Below are positions 54,566 to 64,000 of a stretch of 64,000 nt of DNA, piece by piece. The stretch's first letter is position 1; the number at the start of each line of letters is the position of its first letter. The notes under the pieces are model-generated. The model worked only from the letters and a program-made list of their open reading frames with translations, did no database searches and was not told the DNA's origin. The stretch is from Leclercia adecarboxylata (lineage in GTDB: Bacteria; Pseudomonadota; Gammaproteobacteria; Enterobacterales; Enterobacteriaceae): positions 82,572 through 146,571 of the forward strand of contig DERO01000039.1 in the NCBI GenBank assembly GCA_002360945.1. The letters are read 5' to 3'. A program made the position numbers and the translations under genes.

Positions 54566-54740
54566 TTCACGCAAAAGGCAATAGCAGAGGGTACGTAAGC
54601 TGTCTGCACCATTATTATTTCCGAAATCCGCTCTTTCATATGCGAATTCTACTTGTCTGATGGAAGATGACAGGTAACATAGATATCCCCCCATTGAAGG
54701 GGATACAGATTTTATTTTTGGACTACATAGAGAGACTATT

Positions 54741-56141
54741 ATGAGCGTTGTGCCTGTAGCCGACGTACTCCAGGGCCGCGTTACCGTTGACAGCGAAGTC
54801 ACCGTGCGCGGATGGGTGCGTACCCGCCGAGATTCAAAAGCTGGCTTTTCATTCCTCGCCGTTTATGACGGTTCCTGCTTTGATCCTGTACAGGCCGTTA
54901 TTAATAATTCTCTGCCCAATTACAATCAGGAAGTGCTGCGTCTGACCACCGGCTGTTCCGTGGTGGTTACCGGCAAGATCGTAGCCTCTCAGGGTCAGGG
55001 TCAGAGCTATGAACTGCAGGCCACCTCGATTGAAGTGACCGGTTGGGTTGAAGATCCGGATACTTACCCGATGGCGGCAAAACGCCACAGCATCGAATAT
55101 CTGCGTGAAGTGGCTCACCTGCGCCCGCGTACCAACATGATTGGTGCCGTGGCCCGTGTTCGTCACACCCTGGCGCAGGCGCTGCACCGTTTCTTTGACG
55201 AGCAGGGCTATTTCTGGGTCTCCACCCCGCTGATCACCGCCTCCGACACCGAAGGCGCTGGGGAGATGTTCCGCGTCTCCACGCTGGATATGGAAAACCT
55301 GCCGCGCACGCCGGAAGGCAAAGTGGACTACGACAAAGATTTCTTTGGCAAAGAGTCCTTCCTGACCGTATCTGGCCAGCTGAACGGCGAAACCTACGCC
55401 TGCGCACTGTCCAAAATCTACACCTTCGGCCCGACCTTCCGCGCCGAGAACTCCAACACCAGCCGCCACCTGGCGGAATTCTGGATGCTGGAGCCGGAAG
55501 TGGCCTTCGCCAACCTCGATGACGTGGCTGGCCTGGCGGAAGCGATGCTGAAGTACGTCTTTAACGCGGTGCTCACCGAGCGTGCAGACGACATGAAATT
55601 CTTCGCCGAGCGCGTCGACAGCGATGCTATTTCCCGTCTGGAGCGTTTCGTCTCTGCTGATTTTGCGCAGGTCGATTACACCGACGCGGTGAAAATCCTC
55701 GAAACCTGCGGTCAGAAATTCGAGAACCCGGTTTACTGGGGCGTTGACCTCTCCTCCGAGCACGAACGCTACTTGGCCGAGAAACACTTCAAAGCCCCGG
55801 TGGTCGTGAAAAATTATCCGAAAGACATTAAGGCGTTCTATATGCGCCTTAACGAAGACGGCAAAACCGTTGCCGCGATGGACGTGCTTGCCCCGGGCAT
55901 CGGTGAAATCATCGGTGGTTCTCAGCGTGAAGAGCGTCTGGATGTGCTGGATGCGCGTATGGCGGAGATGGGCCTCAATAAAGAGGACTACTGGTGGTAC
56001 CGCGATTTACGTCGTTACGGCACCGTGCCGCACTCCGGTTTCGGTCTCGGCTTCGAGCGTTTGATCGCTTACGTGACCGGCGTTCAGAACGTGCGTGATG
56101 TGATTCCTTTCCCGCGTACCCCGCGCAGCGCCACATTCTGA
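54741..56141 (+). CDS. asnS: Asparaginyl-tRNA synthetase
   Basis: A 466-residue class IIb synthetase, same length as E. coli AsnRS, that charges tRNA-Asn. The OB-fold anticodon-binding domain (~15-110, [20 protein letters not shown]) is followed by the catalytic domain with motif 2 ([20 protein letters not shown]) and motif 3 ([15 protein letters not shown]). The 175-bp upstream spacer holds its promoter. Confidence 0.98.
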   Translation: MSVVPVADVLQGRVTVDSEVTVRGWVRTRRDSKAGFSFLAVYDGSCFDPVQAVINNSLPNYNQEVLRLTTGCSVVVTGKIVASQGQGQSYELQATSIEVTGWVEDPDTYPMAAKRHSIEYLREVAHLRPRTNMIGAVARVRHTLAQALHRFFDEQGYFWVSTPLITASDTEGAGEMFRVSTLDMENLPRTPEGKVDYDKDFFGKESFLTVSGQLNGETYACALSKIYTFGPTFRAENSNTSRHLAEFWMLEPEVAFANLDDVAGLAEAMLKYVFNAVLTERADDMKFFAERVDSDAISRLERFVSADFAQVDYTDAVKILETCGQKFENPVYWGVDLSSEHERYLAEKHFKAPVVVKNYPKDIKAFYMRLNEDGKTVAAMDVLAPGIGEIIGGSQREERLDVLDARMAEMGLNKEDYWWYRDLRRYGTVPHSGFGLGFERLIAYVTGVQNVRDVIPFPRTPRSATF

Positions 56142-56160
56142 TTTCGATTAAGTAACACTC

Positions 56161-56188
56161 AATGGCCAGCCTCTGCTGGCCATTATTT
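56161..56188 (+). terminator. asnS terminator
   Basis: A perfect 10-bp stem AATGGCCAGC / GCTGGCCATT with a 4-base loop, then ATTTTAT, 19 bases after the asnS stop. Confidence 0.9.
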
Positions 56189-56753
56189 TATGCTGCACTG
56201 TCAACTTATGTCAGTTGAAAGTCATCATCCTTAAAGAGCAACCCCGCAAAATCCTCTCCACTGTTACCTTTTATTTCCATGAAATATCTTTGAACACAAA
56301 ATAAACCACAGTCTTATTGCGCCTAATACTCATCTCAAGCATTAGCATACTTTTTGTGCAAAAACCTGGCTATCCAGATGTCCATCTTCAGGGATAAGAA
56401 AAATAGTGCGCTAATGCTTCGGATCATAAAAAAAGTCATTAGCTAAAATTAAGATAAGCAATTCATATAGATAGAATTAGTGAAGCTTTATTTTTCGCCA
56501 TTCAACTCTGAACTTTGAGATGCCTCACAAAGTTCCTTAAAATACACGTTTTGTTACACATATTTTCTTTTTGTAACTCTATCTTGAGGTTTGTAGCACT
56601 TTCAGGGTGGCGGAACGGTAATTTGAATGGAAAGATGCCTGTCAGACACATAAAGACACCAAACTCTCATCAATAGTTCCGGAAATATTTATTGACAGAA
56701 TTTATTGACGGCAGTGGCGAGTGTCATAAAAAAACCAATGAGGGTAATAAATA
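56189..56753 (+). promoter_or_regulatory. ompF upstream regulatory region, OmpR sites and leader
   Basis: About 565 bp without a gene, AT-rich. From ~56547 it is strongly conserved with E. coli ompF: OmpR-type boxes (TTTTGTTACACATATTTTCT; TTTGTAGCACTTTC), the -10 AAAGAT at 56631-56636 and a transcription start near 56643. The ~110-nt leader includes the region paired by the MicF sRNA in E. coli. The upstream part (56189-56540) is AT-rich, as for IHF/H-NS-bound DNA, with nothing more specific visible. No micF gene is present here. Confidence 0.8.
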
Positions 56754-57923
56754 ATGATGAAGCGCAATATCCTGGCAGTGGTTATCCCTGCCCTGCTGGC
56801 AGCCGGTGCAGCTAACGCAGCAGAAATCTATAACAAAAACGCTAACAAGCTGGACTTCTACGGTAAAGCTGTAGGTGAGCACGTCTGGACCACCAACGGT
56901 GACACCAGCAACGAAGACACCACCTATGCCCGTATCGGCTTCAAAGGTGAAACCCAGATCAACGACCAAATCACTGGTTACGGTCACTGGGAATACAACA
57001 TGGATGCTTCCAACACTGAAGGTTCTCAGGGTACCAGAACCCGTCTGGCCTTTGCTGGTCTGAACTTCGGTGATGCAGGTTCTATCGACTACGGTCGTAA
57101 CTACGGCGCAATCTATGACGTCGGCGCTTACACCGATATGCTGGTTGAGTGGGGCGGCGACTCCTGGGTTGCTACCGACAACTTCATGAACGGTCGTGCT
57201 ACTGGCCTGCTGACCTACCGTAACAGCAACTTCTTTGGTCTGGTTGATGGCCTGAGCTTCGCGCTGCAGTACCAGGGCAAAAACGATCGTAACAGCCCAC
57301 TCACCGTTGAAACTACTGATAATGGCCAACCTGTATCCGTTAACCTGACGGGTAACGGCGCGAAAGCGAACGGCGACGGCTACAGCACTGCTGTACAGTA
57401 TGATTTCGGCGAAGGCTTCGCAATTTCAGCGGGTTATGAATCAGCTGACCGTACCGATGCTCAGACTAACCCGCAGACTATCGTTGGCGGTACAGGTAGC
57501 GCAAGTGCTGGCGGCGACCGTGCTGAAGCATGGGCTACTGCTGTTAAATATGATGCGAACAACATCTATGCTGCAGTTTCTTACGCTCAGACTTACAACA
57601 TGACTCGTGAGCCAGACAGCAACTTCGCTAACAAAACTCAGAACATCGAAGCGGTAGTTCAGTACCAGTTCGATTTCGGTCTGCGTCCTTCTGTAGGTTA
57701 CGTACAGTCTAAAGGTAAAGACCTGCTGGCGCGTCCTGGCTTCGCTGGTGGCGATGCTGACCTGGTGAAATACGTAGAAGTAGGTTCATGGTACTACTTC
57801 AACAAGAACATGAACGTGTACGCTGCGTACAAATTCAACCTGCTGGACGACAACAACTACTCCGCAGCATCTGGCCAGGCGACCGACGACCAGGCAGCTG
57901 TTGGTATCGTTTACCAGTTCTAA
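56754..57923 (+). CDS. ompF: Outer-membrane porin F (OmpK35/OmpE35 type)
   Basis: A 389-residue general diffusion porin. The signal peptide [20 protein letters not shown] is cut at ANA/AEIYNK. The sixteen-strand barrel ends in the aromatic assembly signal GIVYQF. The constriction loop 3 reads [12 protein letters not shown], as in Klebsiella OmpK35, where E. coli has PEFGGD. The protein is longer than E. coli OmpF (362), partly because of an insertion in an external loop around residues 185-205 ([20 protein letters not shown]). The gene lies between asnS and aspC, the ompF site. It is the main route for small hydrophilic solutes and many beta-lactams. Confidence 0.95.
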   Translation: MMKRNILAVVIPALLAAGAANAAEIYNKNANKLDFYGKAVGEHVWTTNGDTSNEDTTYARIGFKGETQINDQITGYGHWEYNMDASNTEGSQGTRTRLAFAGLNFGDAGSIDYGRNYGAIYDVGAYTDMLVEWGGDSWVATDNFMNGRATGLLTYRNSNFFGLVDGLSFALQYQGKNDRNSPLTVETTDNGQPVSVNLTGNGAKANGDGYSTAVQYDFGEGFAISAGYESADRTDAQTNPQTIVGGTGSASAGGDRAEAWATAVKYDANNIYAAVSYAQTYNMTREPDSNFANKTQNIEAVVQYQFDFGLRPSVGYVQSKGKDLLARPGFAGGDADLVKYVEVGSWYYFNKNMNVYAAYKFNLLDDNNYSAASGQATDDQAAVGIVYQF

Positions 57924-57949
57924 TCAGTACACCACTTTGTTATATGTTT

Positions 57950-57979
57950 AAAAAACAGGGCTTCGGCCCTGTTTTTTTA
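57950..57979 (+). terminator. ompF terminator
   Basis: AAAAACAGGGC, TTCG tetraloop, GCCCTGTTTTTTT: a strong stem with a stable loop and T-run, 27 bases past the stop. Confidence 0.95.
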
Positions 57980-58107
57980 TGCCTGAAAGCAAAAGATGGC
58001 GTCTTTTGAAAAGCCGCACGCTTTTTGTAGCAAACGGTTGGCATTTTGTAGAACTATCGTTAACCTGATAGCGGATTTCACTTCCGTAACCACAATGGAA
58101 CTTCGTC

Positions 58108-59298
58108 ATGTTTGAGAACATTACCGCCGCCCCTGCCGACCCGATTCTGGGCCTGGCCGATCTGTTTCGTGCCGATGACCGCCCTGGAAAAATTAACCTG
58201 GGTATTGGTGTCTATAAAGATGAGACCGGCAAGACCCCGGTACTGACCAGCGTTAAAAAAGCTGAGCAGTATCTGCTGGAAAACGAAAATACCAAAAACT
58301 ACCTCGGCATCGACGGTATTCCAGAATTTGGCCGTTGCACTCAGGAGCTGCTGTTCGGCAAAGGCAACGCGATTATCAGCGATAAACGTGCCCGCACCGC
58401 ACAGACTCCTGGCGGTACTGGTGCCCTGCGCGTGGCGGCAGATTTCCTCGCCAAAAACACCAGCGTAAAAACCGTCTGGGTGAGCAACCCGAGCTGGCCA
58501 AACCATAAGAGCGTCTTCAACTCTGCCGGTCTGGAAGTGCGTGAATATGCTTACTACGACGCGGCGAACCACGCTCTGGACTTTGACGGTCTGCTGGCCA
58601 GCCTGAGCGAAGCGCAGGCGGGTGATGTGGTGCTGTTCCACGGCTGCTGCCATAACCCAACCGGTATCGATCCCACACTGGAACAATGGGAACAGCTGGC
58701 GAAACTTTCCGTTGAAAAAGGCTGGCTGCCGCTGTTCGACTTCGCCTATCAGGGCTTTGCTCGCGGTCTGGAAGAAGACGCCGAAGGCCTGCGTGCGTTC
58801 GCAGCGCTGCATAAAGAGCTGATTGTTGCCAGCTCCTATTCCAAGAACTTCGGCCTGTACAACGAGCGCGTAGGTGCCTGTACGCTGGTGGCTGCCGATG
58901 AGCAAACCGTCGATCGTGCGTTCAGCCAGATGAAATCCGTGATTCGTGCTAACTACTCCAACCCACCGGCTCACGGTGCGTCTGTGGTGGCGACCATCCT
59001 CAGCAATGACGCCCTGCGCGCCATCTGGGAGCAGGAGCTGAACGACATGCGTGAGCGCATCCAGCGCATGCGTCTGCTGTTTGTGAACACCCTGGCGGAG
59101 AAAGGCGCGGATCGCGACTTTAGCTTCATCATCAAGCAGAACGGCATGTTCTCCTTCAGCGGACTGACCAAAGAACAGGTGCTGCGTCTGCGTGAAGAGT
59201 TTGGCGTGTACGCGGTGGCTTCTGGTCGTGTTAACGTGGCGGGTATGACGCCGGATAACATGGCGCCGCTGTGCGAAGCGATTGTGGCTGTACTGTAA
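58108..59298 (+). CDS. aspC: Aspartate aminotransferase
   Basis: A 396-residue PLP class-I aminotransferase that interconverts aspartate/2-oxoglutarate and oxaloacetate/glutamate, and also acts on aromatic amino acids. Same length as E. coli AspC. The PLP lysine lies in [15 protein letters not shown], the substrate arginine in SGRVNVAGM near the C-terminus, and [11 protein letters not shown] is the family signature. It follows ompF with its own 180-bp promoter region. Confidence 0.98.
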   Translation: MFENITAAPADPILGLADLFRADDRPGKINLGIGVYKDETGKTPVLTSVKKAEQYLLENENTKNYLGIDGIPEFGRCTQELLFGKGNAIISDKRARTAQTPGGTGALRVAADFLAKNTSVKTVWVSNPSWPNHKSVFNSAGLEVREYAYYDAANHALDFDGLLASLSEAQAGDVVLFHGCCHNPTGIDPTLEQWEQLAKLSVEKGWLPLFDFAYQGFARGLEEDAEGLRAFAALHKELIVASSYSKNFGLYNERVGACTLVAADEQTVDRAFSQMKSVIRANYSNPPAHGASVVATILSNDALRAIWEQELNDMRERIQRMRLLFVNTLAEKGADRDFSFIIKQNGMFSFSGLTKEQVLRLREEFGVYAVASGRVNVAGMTPDNMAPLCEAIVAVL

Positions 59299-59305
59299 AC
59301 GTTAA

Positions 59306-59368
59306 GCCGGGCGGCACTGCGTTTGCCCGGCCTACACGTGGGCCCGGTAAGCGTTAGCGCCACCGGGC
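59306..59368. repeat. Inverted REP pair after aspC
   Basis: GCCGGGCGGCACTGCGTTTG...CCCGGCCTAC is followed by the inverted unit GGGCCCGGTAAGCGTTAGCG...CCACCGGGC. It sits just before the shared terminator, between the converging aspC and gloC genes. Confidence 0.85.
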
Positions 59369-59372
59369 AAAA

Positions 59373-59399
59373 AAAAAGCCTGCAATAGCAGGCTTTTTT
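59373..59399. terminator. aspC/gloC bidirectional terminator
   Basis: AAAAAAGCCTGC, AATA loop, GCAGGCTTTTTT: a perfect 12-bp stem whose ends give T-runs in both directions, between converging genes. Confidence 0.95.
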
Positions 59400-59407
59400 G
59401 ATGTTCG

Positions 59408-60055
59408 TTACCAGACCGGCAGTTCATCCTGCAGGAACGGGTTATGCAGTCGCTCGTAGCCCAGCGTCGACATCGGGCCATGGCCGGAGATAAAAGTCAC
59501 ATCATCGCCCAGCGGCAATAACTTCTCTTTGATCGAGCGGATCAGCTGACCATGATCGCCACGCGGGAAATCGCTGCGCCCTACTCCACCTTTGAAGATC
59601 ACGTCGCCGGAAATCAGCAGACGCGACTGGTCATCAAAGAACACAATGTGGCCTGGCGTATGTCCCGGACAGTGTAAGACCTGTAACGTCACATTGCCGA
59701 CGCTGACGGTCTCACCTTCGTTCAGCCAGCGATCCGGCGTCAGCGGCTGACACTCATCCAGACCAAACATGCGGCTTTGTGCCGGCAAGCCCTGCAGCCA
59801 GAACTCATCTTCTTTTTCCGGACCGACGATCGGCACACCGTAGTGTTGCGCCAGCTCGGCCGCCGCCCCCACATGATCGAGATGACCGTGGGTGAGTAAA
59901 ATCTGCATTAAGGTCACGCCAGCGGCAGCGACTTCCTGTTTGATCTTCTCTGCATCACCACCGGGATCGACCAGCGCCGCCAGTTTGGTTTGCTCACACC
60001 AGATAATCGAACAGTTCTGGGAGAACGCGGTGACCGGAATAATACGATAGTTCAT
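59408..60055 (-). CDS. gloC: Hydroxyacylglutathione hydrolase GloC (type II glyoxalase)
   Basis: A 215-residue metallo-beta-lactamase-fold hydrolase, same length as E. coli YcbL/GloC, that hydrolyses S-lactoylglutathione in methylglyoxal detoxification. The metal motif THGHLDH gives H56, H58, D60 and H61; further ligands are in [15 protein letters not shown] and SGHGP. ATG 60055 ([15 protein letters not shown]) matches E. coli. It lies 19 bp after mepK on the same strand. Functionally it complements mgsA, which makes methylglyoxal and lies at 18032 in this window. Confidence 0.95.
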   Translation of the reverse strand: MNYRIIPVTAFSQNCSIIWCEQTKLAALVDPGGDAEKIKQEVAAAGVTLMQILLTHGHLDHVGAAAELAQHYGVPIVGPEKEDEFWLQGLPAQSRMFGLDECQPLTPDRWLNEGETVSVGNVTLQVLHCPGHTPGHIVFFDDQSRLLISGDVIFKGGVGRSDFPRGDHGQLIRSIKEKLLPLGDDVTFISGHGPMSTLGYERLHNPFLQDELPVW

Positions 60056-60074
60056 ACTGCTCCTGATTTCGTTA

Positions 60075-60623
60075 TTACCAGTGCCGCAATGGCCCGGTAT
60101 CAATATGCACAAAGTTGCTACGTGGATAATATCCTACACCACCTGCGCGCATAGATAACGCAGCTTTGCGAACATTGGCTAACGAAACGCCTTCAATATG
60201 GAAATCCATCGCCTGCCCTTTGGTGTGATAACTTTTTTTAGCGACCCCACGACTGCGGGCGCGTAGTTCGTTATTAGTATCAAGGGAGCGGTAACCAGAG
60301 ATGAGCTGGACCGGGTTACGGGTTCCCAGCAGGCCCTGCAGGCGGTAAAGCTGATCGAACAATCCCGGATCGATGGCTTTAATCTTATTTGCGCGGAAAT
60401 CACGGAAAAAATGATTAAGCTTTGCTAATTCATCCTGAATATAGCCCCGACCATCAAAAAACTCCGCTTTTATTGACTCACCTGTATGCAGGTTATTAAG
60501 CGTCAAAATGCGTGGTCGAGGGGTAGAGAGCGTGGCAAATGATGGCGTCGGTAAGATGGCAGCGCCCAGCGCAATGCCCCCTAACGCCAGCAACTTACGG
60601 CGATTAGCGTCGAATTTGTCCAT
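60075..60623 (-). CDS. mepK: Murein DD-endopeptidase MepK
   Basis: A 182-residue exported peptidase (formerly YcbK, M15A family). It cuts peptide cross-links in peptidoglycan, with preference for the 3-3 links made by LD-transpeptidases. A twin-arginine signal is present ([16 protein letters not shown]). Zinc ligands are in [14 protein letters not shown] (H and D) and FVHIDTG (H). ldtD, which makes 3-3 links, is the next gene upstream on this strand, so maker and cutter are neighbours. Confidence 0.95.
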   Translation of the reverse strand: MDKFDANRRKLLALGGIALGAAILPTPSFATLSTPRPRILTLNNLHTGESIKAEFFDGRGYIQDELAKLNHFFRDFRANKIKAIDPGLFDQLYRLQGLLGTRNPVQLISGYRSLDTNNELRARSRGVAKKSYHTKGQAMDFHIEGVSLANVRKAALSMRAGGVGYYPRSNFVHIDTGPLRHW

Positions 60624-60730
60624 GGTAATCAGGTCTACAGGTCAGAGTTATCGTCTATATGCACTACAGCGCACGAAGGGCACCTTACCGGGCAAACCTG
60701 TCACCGTCAAGGTAGCAGAATCCAGGAAAT

Positions 60731-60766
60731 ACGGGGCTTGCAGCCGCAAGCCCCGTTTCCTTTTTT
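60731..60766 (+). terminator. Terminator-like hairpin on the + strand between mepK and ldtD
   Basis: ACGGGGCTTGC / GCAAGCCCCGT is a perfect 11-bp stem with a 4-base loop, followed on the + strand by TTCCTTTTTT. Both neighbouring genes run on the - strand, where the hairpin has no T-tail. It may be a leftover, a processing or attenuating hairpin for ldtD mRNA, or the end of an unannotated + strand RNA. Confidence 0.75.
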
Positions 60767-60801
60767 CACTTAGGCTACCGGAATTTTCCGAACTTCTTCA
60801 T

Positions 60802-62625
60802 TTACCTGATCAATTGCTCGGCTTTGGCGAGAATTTGTGTGTTGGACCGGGCGATCTCATCATAATTGTAAATATCTGTACGATACTGGGTCCGGCCGTC
60901 CTTACCGACGAAGGCAGTCAGATAGTACAGATTAACCGGAATATTTTGGCGGATATTCACATAGCGCGTGTCGCCCTGCTTCAGCGCGTCGGAGATACGT
61001 GTGTCGTTCCAGCCCGCATCCTGTAACAGCATGTTAGCCAGTTCTGACGCCTTGTTTACCCGCACGCAGCCGGAGCTGAGCGCGCGAACGTCTTTCTGGA
61101 ACAGGTTGTGGTTAGGCGTATCGTGCAGATAGATGGCATCCGAGCTGGGCATGTTGAATTTATAACGCCCGAGCGAGTTATGCGCCCCGGGAGCCTGCTG
61201 GAAACGGAACGGCAGATTGGCCGGCGTAATGGTCGCCCAGTCAACCCGCCACGGATCGATGGCTTCTTTACTGTTCCAGCCACGCAGGACGGTATAGTTG
61301 TGGCGTTCAAGATACCCTGGGTCATCGCGCAGTTTCGGCAGAATATCATTGCGTGCCAGCGTCGGCGGCACATTCCACGGCGGGTTGACCACCACGTTAT
61401 TCAGGGCGCTGCTCATCATCGGCGTTTTACGATCCGGACGGCCGACGATGACTCTCGATGCCAGCACCTCATTGCCGTTCTGATAATAAACCAACGAGAA
61501 GGCCGGGATATTCACCATAATGCCGGTGGAGAGCGTGGCTGGCAGCAGGCGCAGACGCTGGATGTTCAACGCCAGCACCCCGGCACGCTGAGCAGGAGTG
61601 AGATTCAACGCGTCGCGCGTCCCCTGGCCAATCACGCCATCCGCGCCCAGCCCCTGGGTGGTCTGGAAGGCTTTGACCGCCTCTACAAGACTGCGGTCAT
61701 AGGCGGCCGGCTTGCTGGAGACAGACTTCTTTTTCTTCTCAACCGGCGGGGCTGACGGACTGACAACCACGCTTTGCGGATCGTCGCCCGGCAGGGCTAT
61801 TTTTGGCCCGCCGTCAATCATCCCGGAGCGTTTGAGGATCTCGCGCAGGGCCGGAACATCGCTGCTCCACTGCCCTGGACTCAGTTTGGCGGTGCTCTGC
61901 AGCTGCGGCCAGGGTTGCGTATCGGCAACCAGTTGCAGCAGCGACTGGTGCATCACCGCATACTGCGGGTGCCTCGGAGCAAGTCCGGTAATGAAATTCG
62001 GCACCGTCCCGTTATCCAGCGCCAGCTGCCACTGGTTGATCACCGACAGTGGCGGGGTCGCCATTTTGTAGGGTTTGGTACTGTAGAGCCAGCGGTTGCC
62101 GTTGACCGGGATCCCCGCGACAAATTGCAGGTAGCCCATCATCGCATCGGACAGGATCATGTCCCGCGCCATGCCGGTCACCTCAGGCTGGGTCAGCAGC
62201 TCCACCCAGGCGGTAAACTGTGGCTGGAAACCGGCGATAGCGACTTCAGCAAGCTGCTGCTGGAACGCCCGCACGGCATCGCGGTCGTCCCACATGGGCT
62301 TCATGTCGCGGGCGGCATACAACAGCGTAAGCTGATTGAGATAGACCGGGGAGTAGCCCGCCGGCAGCGCCGACAGCAGCTGTTCGCGGCGTTGTTGCGC
62401 ACTGACATCGGCAGGCAGCGGCCGGATACCGGCCATGATGGCGGTGGCTGGCGATTGTTCCAGCGGTTGTGACAGCGACGTTGGCTGCGCGCCCATCGTG
62501 GCGGAGCTGTCGACAGGAACCAGTTCGGGCTCATCGGCCCGGGCAGAAAACAGTGGAGCCACTACTACCGTCAGGCACAAACTGAGTGCCGACAGCTGAC
62601 GACCGTACATTTTATTCAGCAACAT
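60802..62625 (-). CDS. ldtD: LD-transpeptidase LdtD
   Basis: A 607-residue periplasmic LD-transpeptidase (YcbB) that forms 3-3 meso-DAP cross-links and can bypass penicillin-binding proteins under beta-lactam or envelope stress. A signal peptide starts at [17 protein letters not shown] scaffold domain and a peptidoglycan-binding domain ([20 protein letters not shown]) precede the YkuD catalytic domain, whose nucleophile is in [15 protein letters not shown], with the histidine in [14 protein letters not shown] 62625 matches E. coli; an upstream ATG at 62664 would give a basic 13-residue extension. Confidence 0.96.
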   Translation of the reverse strand: MLLNKMYGRQLSALSLCLTVVVAPLFSARADEPELVPVDSSATMGAQPTSLSQPLEQSPATAIMAGIRPLPADVSAQQRREQLLSALPAGYSPVYLNQLTLLYAARDMKPMWDDRDAVRAFQQQLAEVAIAGFQPQFTAWVELLTQPEVTGMARDMILSDAMMGYLQFVAGIPVNGNRWLYSTKPYKMATPPLSVINQWQLALDNGTVPNFITGLAPRHPQYAVMHQSLLQLVADTQPWPQLQSTAKLSPGQWSSDVPALREILKRSGMIDGGPKIALPGDDPQSVVVSPSAPPVEKKKKSVSSKPAAYDRSLVEAVKAFQTTQGLGADGVIGQGTRDALNLTPAQRAGVLALNIQRLRLLPATLSTGIMVNIPAFSLVYYQNGNEVLASRVIVGRPDRKTPMMSSALNNVVVNPPWNVPPTLARNDILPKLRDDPGYLERHNYTVLRGWNSKEAIDPWRVDWATITPANLPFRFQQAPGAHNSLGRYKFNMPSSDAIYLHDTPNHNLFQKDVRALSSGCVRVNKASELANMLLQDAGWNDTRISDALKQGDTRYVNIRQNIPVNLYYLTAFVGKDGRTQYRTDIYNYDEIARSNTQILAKAEQLIR

Positions 62626-62762
62626 CCCTTGCCCCCTGTTTGCTTTACGTCGCGCCCTCATCACCGGGGCTTCATTTCATTATAGGAAGACAGACCGGCA
62701 CCAGCCTTGCCTTATGTAAAGAAGTTTAAAGTTAACGCAGCCGCCAGTACAAGCTCAAGGAA

Positions 62763-62790
62763 TAAAAAAAGGCGGCCCGCAGGCCGCCAT
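62763..62790 (-). terminator. mukB terminator
   Basis: On the - strand GGCGGCC, TGCG, GGCCGCC, then TTTTTTTATT, about 20 bases after the mukB stop. Confidence 0.92.
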
Positions 62791-62808
62791 GGTCAACTTT
62801 CAGAATGA

Positions 62809-64000
62809 TCAGGAGGCGTCAGCCGTTCCCGGAAGGGATTCCGGCGGCTGCGGGGCAAAACCGCGCAGGCCGACAACGTGAACGTGCTCGCTGTTCTGGT
62901 AGACCTTACGCACCAGTTTATAGGTGGTGCCTTTCTCCGGACTGATGTTCTCCGGCGCCGCGATAATGAGCTGCATATCCAGACGGTCGCACAGCTCAAA
63001 CAGCGTGGCGATCGAACGGGCATCCAGACGCGCCGCTTCATCGAGGAACAGCAGGCGGCATGGAGAGATATCCTTGCCGCGCAGACGCCGGGATTCATCT
63101 TCCCAGCTCTGCACTACCATCACCAGAATCGACATCCCGGTACCGATCGCTTCCCCGGTCGACAGGGCGCCCGATTCCGCACGCAGCCAGCCATCGGAGC
63201 CACGGTTAACTTCGACTTCCATCTCGAGATAGTTGCGGTAATCCAGCAACTCCTCACCGATGGTTTGCGGCGTGCGCTGGCCCATGTCGATCTGCGGGTT
63301 CAGACGCTGATACAGCTTCGCCAGCGCTTCGGAGAAGGTCAGGCGGTTGCTGTTGAACAGATCCTGATGCTGCTCGTGCTGTTCAGCCAGCACGTCCAGC
63401 AGCGTGGCGTGGGCTTCACGCACGTTGACGTTCAGACGCACGCTGTTGACCTGGCCGAAGGAGACGCTCTGCAGGCCCTGGTTCAGCTGACGAATACGGT
63501 TCTGCTCGCGCTGGATCGTCTTACGGATGATATTCGCCACGCTGCGGGAGCTGATGGCCAGCTTCTGCTCGCGGGAGGTCAGCTCTTCCGTCAGACGGCC
63601 CAGCTCGATCTCCATCTGCTCGATGGCTTCGACCGGGTCGTCGGTACGGATGATGTCCTGACGAATACGCTCGCGCAGGTGCTGATAGACCGCCACGAAG
63701 AACTGAATTTTGCGCTCAGGGCGTTTAGGATCTTCCGACATGCGCAGCACATCGCGCAGGTGTTCGTTATCCGCCACCGCCAGACGCAGCGCACCGAGCG
63801 CCTTATCCGACATGGAGCGCAGCTCATCCCCGGAGAGATAGGCCAGCTCGCGACGGTGCAGACGACGCTCAACGCCGTTGTCTTTCACCATCCGCATCAC
63901 GGCGCACCAGCCCGCTTTAGCGGTGACCACCTGCTCGCGCTTCTCGTGGTAGTCGCGTTCCAGCTTGCGCAGACGACGGGTCAGGTTATCCATCTCCGCT
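62809..64000 (-). CDS. mukB: Chromosome partition protein MukB, C-terminal part
   Basis: Partial: the last ~397 of about 1,480 residues; the rest lies beyond the right edge. MukB is the SMC-like subunit of the MukBEF condensin. Visible are the C-terminal end of the coiled-coil arm (~residues 1-200 of this fragment, charged and heptad-rich) and the C-terminal head with the signature [20 protein letters not shown] and Walker [12 protein letters not shown]. In E. coli it is the last gene of the smtA/mukFEB operon, consistent with a terminator directly after it. It works against MatP, encoded in this same window, which displaces MukBEF from the terminus. Confidence 0.97.
   Translation of the reverse strand, partial: AEMDNLTRRLRKLERDYHEKREQVVTAKAGWCAVMRMVKDNGVERRLHRRELAYLSGDELRSMSDKALGALRLAVADNEHLRDVLRMSEDPKRPERKIQFFVAVYQHLRERIRQDIIRTDDPVEAIEQMEIELGRLTEELTSREQKLAISSRSVANIIRKTIQREQNRIRQLNQGLQSVSFGQVNSVRLNVNVREAHATLLDVLAEQHEQHQDLFNSNRLTFSEALAKLYQRLNPQIDMGQRTPQTIGEELLDYRNYLEMEVEVNRGSDGWLRAESGALSTGEAIGTGMSILVMVVQSWEDESRRLRGKDISPCRLLFLDEAARLDARSIATLFELCDRLDMQLIIAAPENISPEKGTTYKLVRKVYQNSEHVHVVGLRGFAPQPPESLPGTADAS

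Noticed and set aside
60508..61026. 172-codon open frame on the + strand covering the mepK-ldtD gap
   Set aside because: Overlaps the 3' end of ldtD and the 5' end of mepK antisense, and passes through the hairpin at 60731. No protein similarity is apparent. A short + strand RNA remains possible, a protein does not seem likely.

Overview
The window is a chromosomal segment of an enteric gamma-proteobacterium of the Enterobacter / Leclercia / Lelliottia kind. From serT to mukB it follows the Escherichia coli K-12 core order of the 21-22 minute region: serT, yccA, tusE, yccX, rlmI, hspQ, yccU, yccT, mgsA, helD, yccF, yccS, sxy, sulA, ompA, matP, lonH, fabA, rmf, pqiCBA, uup, rlmL, ycbX, zapC, pyrD, ssuEADCB, pepN, pncB, then asnS, ompF, aspC, gloC, mepK, ldtD and mukB. 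The protein sequences are close to E. coli but not identical. The OmpF protein has the loop-3 sequence typical of Klebsiella/Enterobacter OmpK35/OmpE35. The genus is an inference from these similarities.

Layout. Positions 1-4802 hold the end of an ABC importer operon (permease tail, ATPase, binding protein), an inositol-monophosphatase-like enzyme fused to a dual-specificity-phosphatase-like domain, and a LacI-type regulator. A LamB-type sugar porin lies convergent to it (4982-6361). Next is an AT-richer xyloside pair, xynT and xynB (6794-9974), then tRNA-Ser(UGA) and an orphan OppA-like binding protein. These genes occupy the place where E. coli carries hydrogenase-1. From yccA onward the core backbone begins, with two small insertions: an AraC regulator plus a secreted PEBP-fold protein between yccX and rlmI, and a four-gene operon plus divergent Lrp-type regulator between pncB and asnS (2,3-diaminopropionate ammonia-lyase, an amino-acid transporter, two M20 amidohydrolases).

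How the genes work together. Several classic circuits are readable: a LexA box on sulA; FadR and FabR sites on fabA; a NadR box on pncB; a PurR box on pyrD; a heat-shock promoter on hspQ; OmpR-type promoter DNA on ompF; and the long conserved ompA leader. Envelope functions dominate: porins, OmpA, the PqiABC lipid-transport complex, LdtD and MepK on peptidoglycan, PepN. They are joined by translation/RNA enzymes (RlmI, RlmL, Uup, RMF, TusE, AsnRS) and chromosome-organisation proteins (MatP, MukB, ZapC, SulA).

The least understood parts are the phosphatase-fusion transport operon at the left edge and the DpaL/M20 operon near 49-54 kb. No insertion sequence, prophage gene, CRISPR array or antibiotic-resistance gene was seen. 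REP-type palindromes and a separate GC-rich repeat lie in several gene ends, and in three places the repeat itself supplies the stop codon.
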